Below are positions 48,901 through 59,640 of a stretch of 60,000 bases of DNA, one piece after another (position 1 is the stretch's first letter; each line of letters opens with the position of its first letter). The notes under the pieces are model-generated. The model worked only from the letters and a program-made list of their open reading frames with translations. It was not told the origin of the DNA and made no database searches. The translations under genes were made by a program, and so were the position numbers. The stretch lies in the NCBI GenBank assembly GCA_009760855.2, contig WPIO01000021.1:4502501-4562500 (forward strand), given 5' to 3'. This DNA is from Cristatella mucedo. Taxonomy: Eukaryota > Bryozoa > Phylactolaemata > Cristatellidae.

Positions 48901-50624
48901 TCTGCCTGCGGTTTTACGCACAGCAGTATCGACTATCGATATGAAGCAAAGAACTGCTGATGACTTGACTTCAATTGAGCGGCAAGCGAAGACAGAGGGA
49001 AGATACAAAGATTAACGCAGACTGAGGACGACAAAATGAACGAATAGCAAAGCAGAAGACGCCGGTCTTCTCAAATTACAAAGCTGGCCAGCACCTCTGA
49101 GTCATTCGTAACGCACTTTTTTTTTGGATTTTCGCTGCTTCAGTATTATCGCAGGATAATAATCGCTTAATGTCACGTCGTTTGCTCGTACGCTTTACAA
49201 AAAAAAAGTTATTCACCTTTAGACTGCTGTTATCGTTCCGTGACCGTAAGCACATAACTCATAGTCACAAATACCACATCTACCCAAAGGGGTCAATGCC
49301 AATTGTTTTTTTCTCTGCTGACTCTACAGGGCCAGCTGGCGACATAAACAGATGGCCCAGTCAACCAAAATAAGCATATGTGTAGTTTCTCTTTCAAAAT
49401 GGACCGACGAGAATCATGTCGCATGACATCAGAGATCGGCTACAAAGCCCGTGTCGCGGCAGTGCAAACTGCACCCACATCGCAGTCCCCAAGCTCTTAT
49501 ATGAAACTGCTTGGAATGAGCAGGCCAGCATTTCCTACCGAAGCTAACTCATAGCCGCAAACTAGATTTCGCGAAGGCGCTAACGACAAACGTACGAACT
49601 TGCACTCCACTGTACGGCGACAATGAGTGTGGCTCAGGGAGATGGTGCTCGCTTTTAATAATCGTGCTCGTGCTTGAGCCCTGCGGCATCTGTGAAGCGT
49701 CTGGATAAAGACTGAGTTCTCGTACGGCACCACACAACCGAATTCGATCTATTCTTATGTGATAGCGATTCAAATAGGACTTCTGTCAAAATTGACTTGA
49801 TTGAACCTTGTACAAAGAAATAATTCTATGTTAATTATACACACAAGTGCACGAAAGCCACTCAAAAAGGCTCCGATCAAAACTAACCAATTGGCATGGG
49901 CCCATGAAAAATTCCCAAAAGTACAAGAAAAAGGCAAGCAAATAGGAGCTTCTCAAATTGTTCCAACACGCGTAAAGAAAGTATTCTGCGTGACAAACTA
50001 TGTGAGAGTCACTTAAACTGGGCTCCCATCACAACTAAATCATTCAATAACGGGCTAAGTAAGTAGCCCATGCATATCACACAAGCTTGGCCTCGTTCAC
50101 AGCCCAAGCAAAAACTCGAAAAATTGTTAATAGACTAATCAACAACGCAGAATCCAATAGCTGGCTTACAAGCTCGCCAGTCTCAGAATCAACCAATGCG
50201 AGTTACAACCGTAGGAGTCACGCATCGACAAAGGCAAATCTCAGTCTTGGTTAGCAACTTAGGTAAGCCCAAACGACTCGTAGCTCAGGTGCAACAGTGT
50301 TCGTTTCCATCAAACGTAGATCTGAAATCCTGCGGCTATCGGGTAGACCGATCTGTGGACTAAAGGACCTGTTGTATTAAGGTTACATTACCTGTCATAT
50401 TAAGGAAGCTCTTTACTGCCACCGTGCTCTGGTACAATCGGCATTCCTGCGTGTATCGAGGCAGGCGGCAGTTGCAACTAGCAAGCCGCGCATACGATAC
50501 GCCAGCTTGGCCGCGGTATCTGTCGCGTGCCTTCGCAGAGACTAACGCCACCACGGGCGCTGGGATTGTTGCCTCGGATTGAACTCGAGTGCAGGAGACG
50601 CTGCTGGGCGTTTGTGTCAAAATT
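48901..50624. other. No supported gene
   Basis: Unique sequence. Short overlapping minus-strand frames near 49.5-49.8 kb have no domains. Confidence 0.45.
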
Positions 50625-51000
50625 AGACAATAAAAATAATAATAATGCATTTGTATAGCACCCTCAGAGAACTGAATCTCTTTCTAGGCACTTCAAAGAT
50701 GCTATCCGGAAAGCATGGCCAAGTGATTAGTAGCAATATTCGCAATTCATCAAGCATACCATTGTAAGATGCGACACGCGGAGGGTGAACGTGTAGATAT
50801 GGTTAGTAGCAGCAGGCACAGTTTCAGCACGCATAAGCAACCGAGGAACGAATGGTAAGGACCTTCTAAACGCTGCAATAAACCAGTGCGTTATGAGCTT
50901 CTTTTTAAATTCCGCCACGTCAGACGATGTCGTGACGGTAGGCGGGAGCGAGTGCCAGGCTTTGGAAGCGTATGGTCTACAGGTACGGCCTTCAGATATT
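50625..51000 (-). mobile_element. CR1/L2-like LINE, 3' end with UTR
   Basis: The minus strand has a degraded C-terminal stretch (YASKAWHSLPPTVTTS near 50925-50975). The 3' UTR follows, with AGAAAGAGATTCAGTTCTCT, GAGGGTGCTATAC and the tail ATTATTATTATT at about 50633-50645. Confidence 0.9.
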
Positions 51001-52254
51001 AAGAATATCGGATTCGTTTCTCGCGTTGCCTCGTTGCAGCCTCGGCAGCCTCCAGGGCTTCACTCAGGCTTTCGCGGTAAATTGGCAGCGCGGCTCTGCA
51101 GCCAGGTCAGACCAGGCCGGGCCAGGTGGCGCCGGCGGCGCCACCTGGCGGAGGCAGCTCGGCCCACCTCTTTCGGGTCCGGCCAAGTGGGCGGCAGGTC
51201 TACCGGCCGAGCTGGCTCCAGCGGTATTGGCGCTATGCGGCCACCGTAGACTTAGCCGTAGGGCGGGTGACGTATGACCCCGGCTGCTCGGTGCACTATT
51301 GCTACGAGAAATCGAGTTTATTTATTAATTATTTTATTTATTGCGATATAATTTTATTTGCGAGATAGTTTTAATTTTATCAACAAATTTATTATATATC
51401 GTAAGCAATATTACGCAATGGTTGCGGCTCCAAACTTGAGTCTTGGCCGCAGAGGCGACGGGCGCAAATCCTTGCAAGGTTAGCAAGGTCAAATACTGAG
51501 TGTAAGAAGCTCCTCGTAGAAGCGCTGCCCCGACGCGAGTGGGCGCGCGGTGACCATAGCAGGCTGCGGCAGCTTCTGGCCGAACAGGACGAACGAGGCA
51601 TGAAATAAAACTTGCTAATCGTCGCTTCATTTAAAGTCTCATGTGATCGAAGCATCGGTTAACGACGTACTCAGCTTATCATGATTGTAAATCAACAACC
51701 ACCAAATCTCTAGGCAACTGTCGCGTGACCTGGCCGATTTAGCGTCCCAGAGTTTTAATGCCTTCTTAAATTATGAGGCACGTGACAGTTGGGAATGACG
51801 CTCATCCCAAACGGCACTCGAATCTGAGCAGCAGAGAGCAGCGTTCGAATGTTCTTTGATGACGATGATGTCGCTACCATTAATGCAGAGAGACACGTTT
51901 GTGACACGTTGAGTTAGTTGCAATGTTTAAAGCGCACTATGGCGGAGAGCCTCAAACGTAGCTCGGCGAAACGGCGCTATTCCATTCGACGTGCGACTGG
52001 CGAACATGCGGCGCCTCGACGCGTCAGGCTAGTGAGTTGCAGAGGCTGTCCCAGCACACTCAACGATGCCGACAGTAGCGCTGAACGCACGGAAGCAGCA
52101 GTCAGAGCTCATACCTTGTTAATAAAAAGTTAACATCCACTGCACGGAGCGGTTTCATTTAATTTCATAGCCACAGAGTGGGGCGCGAGTTCGCTGTTCA
52201 CAGCCGGCTGACTACTACCTGGGTTGGGCTTTTTACACCGCTAAGCTTGAGATT
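51001..52254. other. No supported gene; one strong hairpin
   Basis: Contains the hairpin at 51121-51149 and an AT-rich stretch near 51.3-51.4 kb. No gene is supported. Confidence 0.45.
51121..51149. repeat. Perfect hairpin, 13-bp arms
   Basis: GCCAGGTGGCGCC, a 3-base loop GGC, and GGCGCCACCTGGC. Confidence 0.95.
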
Positions 52255-52865
52255 ATGATGCCACATCCAAATTGGTCAAAGCATTTGTGACATCCCGCCT
52301 CGACTTCTACTGTAACTCGCTGCTTGCGGTCTACCGGCCTGTGCATCAGTTGCTTACAGCTGGTGGTGCAAATCTCTGCAGCTAGGCTTGTCAGAAGTGA
52401 GCTGTGAAGTTACCACATCACACCACTTCTCGCCCAACTGCACTGGCTGCCAATCAAGCAGCGTATCGAGCAATCATCAACGCATTGACTTCAAGGTTCT
52501 GTGACTTGCTTTTAGCTACATTCATTTTCAGGCTCTGGCCTACTTATCAGGACTACTCCCCCAACAGACTAGGCATTTGAATACCCTATGTTCTGACTCA
52601 AAGCTCTTAGCTGTGCTTCGACCAACCTTAGATTCTTTGGAGACCATGCCTTCAGTTCATTTGCTACCTAAGCGTGGAACTCACTCCTTACTAACGTCAT
52701 GACATCCCCTGACCTGACGACATTTAAAAAGAAGCTAAAGACGTACTTGTTCCTCACAGCATTTAGTGGGTCCATGTGATTTGTCCTTTGTGTGCTTATG
52801 CATGCTTACACTTGCATGTTACCACTAACCTTTGATTGTGCTTCCCTTACAGCATATTAAAAGTG
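52255..52865 (+). mobile_element. CR1/L2-like LINE, decayed ORF2 3' half
   Basis: The plus strand reads ATSKLVKAFVTSRLDFY in broken frames, then remnants of the LLAQLHWLPIKQRI and SFGDHAFSSFAT regions. DLTTFKKKLKTYLFLTAFSG follows near 52710-52775, then a 3' UTR resembling that of the 58.7 kb copy. Confidence 0.88.
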
Positions 52866-52869
52866 CCTA

Positions 52870-52935
52870 AAATATAATTCATTTTTATAGCGCCTCAGAT
52901 AACTTAATATCTATCCAAGCGCTTTACATATGTCA
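52870..52935 (-). mobile_element. LINE 3' terminal fragment, inverted
   Basis: The minus strand reads GCGCTTGGATAGATATTAAG then TTATCTGAGGCGCTATA, the family's terminal signature. It lies immediately beside the 3' end of the plus-strand copy, so the two face each other. Confidence 0.78.
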
Positions 52936-52984
52936 AGGGGCTCGAGCCCACAACCTCTGTCATCCAATACATTCCCCTTGACTT

Positions 52985-53095
52985 TGGTCAACGCGAGCCT
53001 AGGAAGAGATTCAGTTCTCTGAGGGCGCTACAAACATTTATAATAATAATTATTAATTTCGCTACAGAAATTTATGATTATTGTTATTATTTTTT
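52985..53095 (+). mobile_element. LINE 3' terminal fragment
   Basis: The plus strand reads GCCTAGGAAGAGATTCAGTT, CTCTGAGGGCGCTACA and an ATT-rich tail: a third terminal signature within 250 bases. Confidence 0.85.
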
Positions 53096-53611
53096 AGTCA
53101 ACCGGCTCCACACAGTTATAATTAAGAAGCCACGAATAATATCTTGGCAGTCATAATCTAGCTGATTTGGCATGCCAACTTGTCAACATAAAAAATACTC
53201 TCCACAGCTAAACTGTAGTCTGCTGAGAAGAATGCTGAGTGGGACTGCTATGGAACTAGAACATTCATTCGTAAATGACGGCAGCAAGAATGAACACCTA
53301 ACAATGGAAAATGTTGATGCGGTCAAGACGACACAGGACGACGAATGGCCGCACGGGTGGCAGCCGTGGACGAAGCTTCGTGCGGTGAAAAATGGTGAAA
53401 GCTCGATACACGAACGCTCGGCAAGCTCGTGGCTAAGATTAGACGCATGACTGCCAGGAGCTGGCTGCTCGCAATGTGCAGTTTACTGGCGCCGTGGCCT
53501 TGACTAGCGCTGCTGCTTCCGGATCCCACGTTTCCTCTCGTTCTCTCTTTTTCTTTAAAATCTCTCTTCTCAATGCATACCAATAGCCCTGACCAAAAGA
53601 GCGGCGAAAAG
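53096..53611. other. No supported gene
   Basis: A plus-strand frame (53172-53450) of 92 codons includes ENVDAVKTTQDDEWPHGWQP but has no homologue or splice support. Confidence 0.4.
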
Positions 53612-54150
53612 TCAGCCGAACATATTCCGTTTCCCTTTCCACAAAGCCACAAAGACTATGCTAGTGTAACGTTCGTTCAAGCTGAAGCAAAGCCTTCTGC
53701 AAAGAATGCCTCGTGGGTCAGAGTTAGTTAGACCTTTACTCTGTATCCGTTGATCAAACGGCAGTAATCCCAGCTCTTTCAGCAAAGGAGACGCATAATC
53801 AAGCCTCCGGAATTTGTAAACTAGCCTTGCAGCCGTATTCGCCACCAGCTGCAGCGGCCTAGTGGTATTTTTTCAGTAGCCCAGCCAGAAGGGAACTACA
53901 ATAATCTATCGGACGTGGTGATGGCTAGCTATGGAAGCAGTCTTCTTAACAAAGCTTTCAAAATTTAGACAGCTGTCGAAGACGACACCCAAATTCCGAG
54001 CACAAGGTGATGGTCGCACAACAGGATCACCTATTAGAAAAGCAAAGCCTTCTAATCTATCCGAACACGAGGTGTCCTACGAGAAGCAGCCCCATTTAAT
54101 CGTCGTTTAGTTTAAGGAAATTGGCCCACATTCAGGATCGAATGTCTGCA
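53612..54150 (-). mobile_element. LINE RT C-terminal fragment, decayed
   Basis: The minus strand reads ANFLKLNDD near 54105-54130 and CARNLGVVF-like residues near 53985-54015. It then reads LQLVANTAARLVYKFRRLDY and LGLLPFDQRI at 53750-53855. Several frames are needed, so the copy is old. Confidence 0.75.
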
Positions 54151-54620
54151 AGGCAAGTATTCAGTTTATCAGTCGCGAAGCAGATTCAGACGTCTAAATG
54201 ACAAATACAGGTTGCGATAGCAACAAAGCTTGGTCACGAAGCCAAGCTGAGACCGGTTACCCACACCTTCGGATACACCTGCTTGCCTTTGGTCATCCTT
54301 TGTCTGGGAGAGTTTCCTGCTACCAAGGGCAATCATCGGGCCAACGATTTCCCGTGTGCCTGGAGGCAGCCTCCGGTGTCAGACAAAGGCAGCAGCACAC
54401 AAAGGCAGCTGAACTCCGACAGCATAATCCCTTGAGAAAGATTTAAGGACCGTCCGGTTCAGGATGACTCAGACGCCTGCACTGCGGGATCGCACCGTGC
54501 CGCTCTACGTAAATAAACTTATGAACTCAATGACTTTTACTAAGTCCAACATACATGCGCACACGCGCATGCACACACGAACACACTGATGCACTGTGCG
54601 TATAAAAAGATTTAGTCTTG
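54151..54620. other. No supported gene
   Basis: Unique sequence with a short plus-strand frame (54198-54446) without domain. Confidence 0.45.
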
Positions 54621-54635
54621 CAGAGAGAGGGAGAA

Positions 54636-54703
<68 letters not shown>

Positions 54704-54708
54704 AGAGA
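54621..54708. repeat. (GA)n microsatellite
   Basis: About 80 bases of GA with a few A interruptions. Confidence 0.98.
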
Positions 54709-55438
54709 AAAGACAGACGGAGAAAAAGCCGGGATTGCCGACAAAACTATATTGCAAATAGTCTAACCAAGCTAAGGAATTAAACGACTACTGTCGTGAC
54801 TGCTTGCAAAAGATTTATGGGAAACTTCAAACTTGAGGAATGACAAATGTGATGCAATCAATCGTAGCTCGATAAGCTTGTATCGAAGCTTGGTTCACAA
54901 TAGATGATATAAAGTCAGTAGAAAAGATAAAAACTGACAGTTTTTGGTTGATAACTCAGCGCTAGAAGCGATTGGTTAAACAATGAATAAGTCTATATGT
55001 GCATGTCTAGTATTAAGTATTCGAAGAGTTTTGCCGTGAACAGCTAGCCTGCCTTTCTTCCCTTGCGAGAGCGGTGGCTCAGGTAGTCACAGTTAATCGG
55101 ATGGAATGCACAGCTATCTAAATATATCTCGGGGCTGACCGGTGAATTCCAAGTCTTTTCAGGCGTCTCAAAAGGCAGGTTGGCCTGCTAGTTGGATGCG
55201 TTATATTTTCATATGAAGTCGGCCTCTGGTAAGCGATTTGTAGGCAATATTTCCGTTCACTTTTGTCGAACTAGATCAAGTGCATAAAGCACGATTGGCC
55301 GGTGACATGTCGGTGACCGACAGCAAAAGCTGCTTTCAATCCGGCCTCCTGCACTTCGAAAAGAGAGACGCACCCTAACAGAAAATTGAACAATCATCGG
55401 AGCGAATCAGTTTTCGACTAAGGTATAATATATATCGG
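54709..55438. other. No supported gene
   Basis: Unique sequence; nothing recognised. Confidence 0.5.
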
Positions 55439-55725
55439 CTAATCGCTAAAGTTTGCGATTGCTTTGCATCGAACAAGGCGCCGAACTGGCACCGAATGCA
55501 CACCCTCGATGAACATAGTCACGTAGTTAGAGACCCTCAGGACATCAGGCGAATACGAAATTGCAAGCGCCAAGCAAATAGTTACGTACGGTGCTAAAAC
55601 AGTCCTTAGTGGCAAGCCTAAGCTGACAATACAACTGTGTCCGTCGAATAGCAAAAATAAAGGGACATCTTGTAGATACTCTCCATAACGTGTTGCGATA
55701 GTCACCTAAGTAATACCTGCATATA
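55439..55725 (-). mobile_element. LINE RT fragment with degraded YADD region
   Basis: The minus strand reads FAIRRTQLYCQLRLATK, where functional relatives read YADDTQLYCQL. The catalytic Asp pair is lost. The neighbouring frame continues as TVRNYLLGACNFVF. A short dead piece of the RT palm. Confidence 0.7.
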
Positions 55726-56044
55726 TTCAGCACATTTAAGGCTCCCTAGCGAGGGCTGCCTTAGGCAAAGTTTATTCCACTGTGTAGTATAAGTTGTACC
55801 GGAGATTCACCAGTACCGCCAATACTGTTTTTGCCTGCGCTTGTCGAAGCCTTGACCTTAGACCTGACAAAGAAAACTCGATGAAGATCCATACGTCGGT
55901 GCCACAATGCCGCCGAGTAGCAGATCTACAGAGCAAAGCGGCTTTGCTCTCTCTCTCTCTCTCTCTCTCCCTCTATCTCTCATTTCGCTGATGATCTGGC
56001 GTCTGTACGGAGGCAGCAGCTTGGAATTGCATTAATAACTATTC
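55726..56044. other. Short (CT)n tract, no gene
   Basis: A CT run of about 24 bases with interruptions lies at 55947-55980; nothing else is recognised. Confidence 0.6.
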
Positions 56045-56227
56045 GGTGAGCCGTGATGGCACACTAGGTAAGGCGGGTTGCTTTCACGACCTCGGTCCCG
56101 AGGTCGTGAGTTCGATTCCTGCGGTGGGCGATTCTTTATCGCCACTGCAAGCGGTGGTGATAGCCGTAAAGGCTCTTCTGTCGCTATACAAAAAGAGGCT
56201 GTTTAATCAGCTAGGATTTTCTTTTAA
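56045..56227 (+). mobile_element. tRNA-derived SINE, copy 6, best preserved
   Basis: Head GGTGAGCCGTGATGGCACAC, then a perfect hairpin ACGACCTCGG-TC-CCGAGGTCGT and the B box AGTTCGATTCC. The CCACTGC-AA-GCGGTGG stem, AGCC-GTAAA-GGCT, GCTG-TTTAAT-CAGC and a T/A-rich end follow. The A box (TGGCACACTAGG) is close to the tRNA consensus. No LINE tail is shared by eye, so its mobilising partner is unknown. Confidence 0.95.
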
Positions 56228-56510
56228 ATAAGGAAAGATTAAAGGAAAGAAAACTCCGTAGAACCAGAAATGCTTGCACTTACCGATATGTAGTGGACAT
56301 TGGTAGGGCAAGAGAATACAAGTGGATGAAAATAATACGCTCAAATGTGGATCTTCCGGAGCTATTCAAGTCACCCAATTCATTCGTTGTCTGCCTTAAA
56401 TTATAGAATGACGACTAATATACCTGCGTTACACGCCTTGCCAACCGTACGGCCGATACATTTTTGACAGGAGCTATACTCTAGCTTTGAAGTCTTCGGT
56501 GAAATAACTT
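56228..56510. other. No supported gene
   Basis: Short stretch between the SINE and the probable 3' end of the WD40 gene. Confidence 0.5.
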
Positions 56511-56516
56511 TTTATT
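56511..56516 (-). terminator. AATAAA polyadenylation signal candidate
   Basis: TTTATT on the plus strand reads AATAAA on the minus strand, about 305 bases after the stop codon of the WD40 gene. It is the first canonical signal I noticed downstream of that stop. Use is inferred, not shown. Confidence 0.35.
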
Positions 56517-56820
56517 TGTGTTCCACGACGACAACAAGCTAATGCGAGAAATCGCATGCTTGGAAATGTGCGACAGCTCAAAACTGGTCAGCCATTTGCC
56601 TTTAGTAGTTGGAAAAGGCCAGCAGTTGGTTGAGACTTTTCGTTGTAATAATGACGCAGAGGTCCCGATGAGACATGCGTAGCATTGGCACTGTCACCGA
56701 GCGTTTGCGGCACAGCGTGGTTATCCCCGTGAGGATTAATTAAATATCGCTGTCGAGCACAGCGAAGCCAGTCAGTGCTCGGGCATGACTTTTTCCTGCA
56801 GCTGACGAAGGCGATAATAT

Positions 56821-58534
56821 TCAGGAAACCTTTCGTGGCCGATCGTTGCCTCCTGCTCCATCTCTGCCGGTGACGCCCACGATGTCCTGCGTTTGCTTCT
56901 TTTTGGGCTTCTTCCACTCGTTCCATATGTGGACGGTTCGATCCCACGAGCACGAGATGTACTGGCCGCGCTCAGGAATATGGATGACGTCGCGAACCGA
57001 GTCGGTATGACCCACGTTCGATTGGACAAGTCGATACTTTTCATTCTCGAACACTCTGAGAAAGTGAAAATGGCGTACTGCCAGCGCGGGTGCCCCGCCC
57101 CCACATTCCGCAGGGCTATCTATATTCACGCCGGCAACTGCACTACGAAAGCAGGCTAATGCGACCGGCGCTTACTTGATCACGTTCTGCAATCCAACGA
57201 GAATGCTACCGTTGTTCAGGTCCACGCACAGGCACGTGACAGCTGACTTTTCGGCCAACGCTTGTACGAGGTCGTTCAAGCCATCGCCTGCCCATATTTT
57301 AATGATGCCGTCCTCGCACCCGGTCACCCACTGAGAAGTGACAGGATTCCACTTAACGCTGGTCACTTCTGCGTCGTGATGCAAGGTGTTGACGATTGGC
57401 ATGCTAGCGCCATTGAGAGAAAACTTTCGTACGTGAACAAGGCCATCGCTTGAACCATACGCGACCTCGTTCCTAAACAAGACAGAGAATATTAGCCAAC
57501 TTTCTCCCTATCAATAGCTAGTAAAGTGGCCGACATGCTGTAGTCAAGTCACGTGTTCGATGGCAGACCAAACTACGTAGGCAAGTCTGCTGAATCCTTT
57601 GCATCTCGGAAGGCTGGCATTGCAGGAGATGAGAAAAGCTACGTACGCAATTGGATTGTAAGCTATGCTAGTAATTATTCCATCGGCTGCCCACTGTCCG
57701 GTCTTCTGCTCCCCGTCGACACCTGGTTCGTCCACTGTTGGGGTGGCTGCTCCATCGTGAAAGACGTCAACCAATCTAAAGCACGTAGCACTCTATGCGA
57801 TTCTTTGCAGCCTCACGAGATAAAGTGCAGTGCTAAGGATTGAAAAGGACGACATGAAATTGCCAACATATAATCAAGAATGAATAGATGATAATAGAAT
57901 GATACTAGCAAGAATGATTATAGCAAGATCACAAAATCTTGAGCTCCAGCGATCCAGCCAGCGAACAATTCGTTCAAGGTGCGTTGGCTGGAGTACCACC
58001 GATGGGACTTTCCCAATAACCGCGACTCACCGACCGGGACGCTGCAAACCTCGATCAAATTCGGAAAATGCAAGAGCCGACTACCTGTGGCGGAGCTAAG
58101 ATCAGAGAGGTTTTTCACTTCATGGCTCCTTGTCTAATCTGCTGCACTTGGGAACTGATCTTATCGAGCTGATCGAGGACGCAGGGTGTACACGAAAGCC
58201 GATCCGGCTCTCTTTTAGCTGCGAGCCACTGCTGCTCGACAAGCGTGTGAAGAGAGTTGTGCACGAGCGCTAAATCCAAAAGACTTTGTATGAGCGCACC
58301 GTCGCTCACCGCGGGTGACTAGCGAACGCCAAGACACTGTGCGAGATGGACTCACCTGCCCTCGTCAACGTTCCAGATGCACAGTCGATGATCCCATCCA
58401 CCACTGACAGCGAACGTCCCCCCGAACCCGTGCTTCTTTTCAATGATGCAAATACACGTGACGCAGCTTGTGTGCTCGCACAGAATGTATTTGCAGACGA
58501 AACCAGCCACGCGGTTGCTCGCAGACTCTTCTTC
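56821..58534 (-). CDS. WD40-repeat protein, C-terminal five exons
   Basis: Minus-strand exons 58534-58356, 58304-58119, 57775-57647, 57472-57176 and 57055-56821 join without a frame break; all four internal introns (51, 343, 174 and 120 bp) are phase 2, with donors GTGAGT, GTGAAA, GTACGT and GTAAGC. About 341 residues are visible. Exon 1 ends in a blade containing SGGWDHRLCIWN. Exon 2 is a Leu/Gln-rich, probably helical insert of about 62 residues. Blades follow around SIAYNPIANEVAYGSSDG, VTSVKWNPVTSQWVTGCEDG, AVTCLCVDLNNGSILVG and GHTDSVRDVIHIPERGQY, the last ending SCSWDRTVHIW and then a Lys-rich tail. This is a beta-propeller scaffold; partners and location are not readable from sequence. 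N-terminal blades must lie upstream. The style resembles WDR49/WDR64-like ciliary WD proteins, but that is only an impression. The WD40 call is firm; the exact orthologue is not. Confidence 0.85.
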
Positions 58535-58554
58535 CTGTGATTGTAAAAATAATA

Positions 58555-59590
58555 ATAATAGTAGTAATAACAATGCACTCGATAAAGCGCCCTCAGAGAA
58601 CTCAATCTCTTTCTATGCGTTTACATTTGCTGCAAAAATAAATGCAATTGAATGGTGAATAATATCATGCTTGATAAACAAACAAAATGAATAACATGGT
58701 TAGGGGTGACATGCACAGGGTCAGCATGCAAATGTGGTTAGTGGCAGCATGCACAGTGTCAGCACGCATAAGCACATCAAGGACGAATCATAGGGACCCA
58801 CTAAATGCTGTCCTAAATAGGTGTGTTTTTAAGTTCTTTTTAAATGTGGTCAGGTCAGGGGATGTTCTGACGCAGGTCGGGAGGGAGTTCCAGGCTTTGG
58901 GAGCATACGAACTGAATGCACGGTCTCCAAAGGATTTGAGGTTTGTACGAGGTATCGGTAAACTGTTGGATTTCGAAAAGAGGGTGGTACGATGCTTGGC
59001 CTGGTGGGGGAGTAGATGTGAGAGATAGACTGGAGCCAAAGAATGAAGTGACCTAAAAGTGAGCAACTAAACCATGAAGTTAATCCGTTGCTTGACTGGT
59101 AGCCAGTGCAGGTCGGCGAGAAGTGGTGTGATGTGGCAACTGCGACTCTCACGACAGACAAGCCTAGCTGCAGAGTTTTGCACCAGCTGCAATCGCCTGA
59201 TCACACATGCCGGTAGGCCAGTAAGCAGTGAGTTGCAGGAGTCGAGACGGGATGTCACGAATGCATGGATCAACTTGGACGTGGTATCCTTATCTAAACA
59301 AGCCCAAATTTTAGCAATGTTATGAAGCTGAAAATAGGCAGATTTGACTGTGGAGCTGATATGGTCGTCTAACGAGAGGTCGCTTTGGAATATGACACCT
59401 AGATTTCGAGCTGATTCAACAGGAGATATGCTGGCAGAGCCAATTTTGAGCATCAGCCTTTCCAATTTGTGAATCATACTGGGTTTGCCAATAACTAGTA
59501 AGTTAGTTTTATCATCGCTTAGTTTTAGAAAATTTGCTGCCATCCGTGTGCGGATGGCAGCAATTTGGAGCAGATAGATGCATAAAACAG
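58555..59590 (-). mobile_element. CR1/L2-like LINE, 3' part of ORF2 plus 3' UTR
   Basis: The minus strand encodes the last part of a non-LTR reverse transcriptase. It contains MAANFLKLSDDKTNLLVIGK, SARNLGVIFQSDLSLDDHIS, FVTSRLDSCNSLLTGLP, LQLVQNSAARLV, LLADLHWLPVKQRI and then KSFGDRAFSSYAPKAWNSLP. The frame is continuous from 59600 to 58788 except for a single in-frame TAG at 59069-59067. A 3' UTR of about 200 bases follows, ending in the family's signature (AGAGATTGAGTTCTCTGAGG) and a short ATT-rich tail. The 5' part, with endonuclease and catalytic palm, is missing, so this copy cannot move by itself. It lies upstream of the first resolved exon of the WD40 gene, probably inside an intron, and on the same strand. 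Confidence 0.9.
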
Positions 59591-59640
59591 GATCGTACAA
59601 TCAGCAGACTGACCGAACGACATTAAAGCGAAGGTGCAAG

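Noticed and set aside
57918-58118. Minus-strand frame of 66 codons inside the WD40 gene
   Set aside because: It lies in the 343-bp intron defined by matching phase-2 splice sites and has no WD pattern.
56821-58534. Identification of the WD40 gene as RACK1
   Set aside because: Blade sequences, the inserted helical exon and the Lys-rich end do not fit RACK1, which is short and highly conserved.
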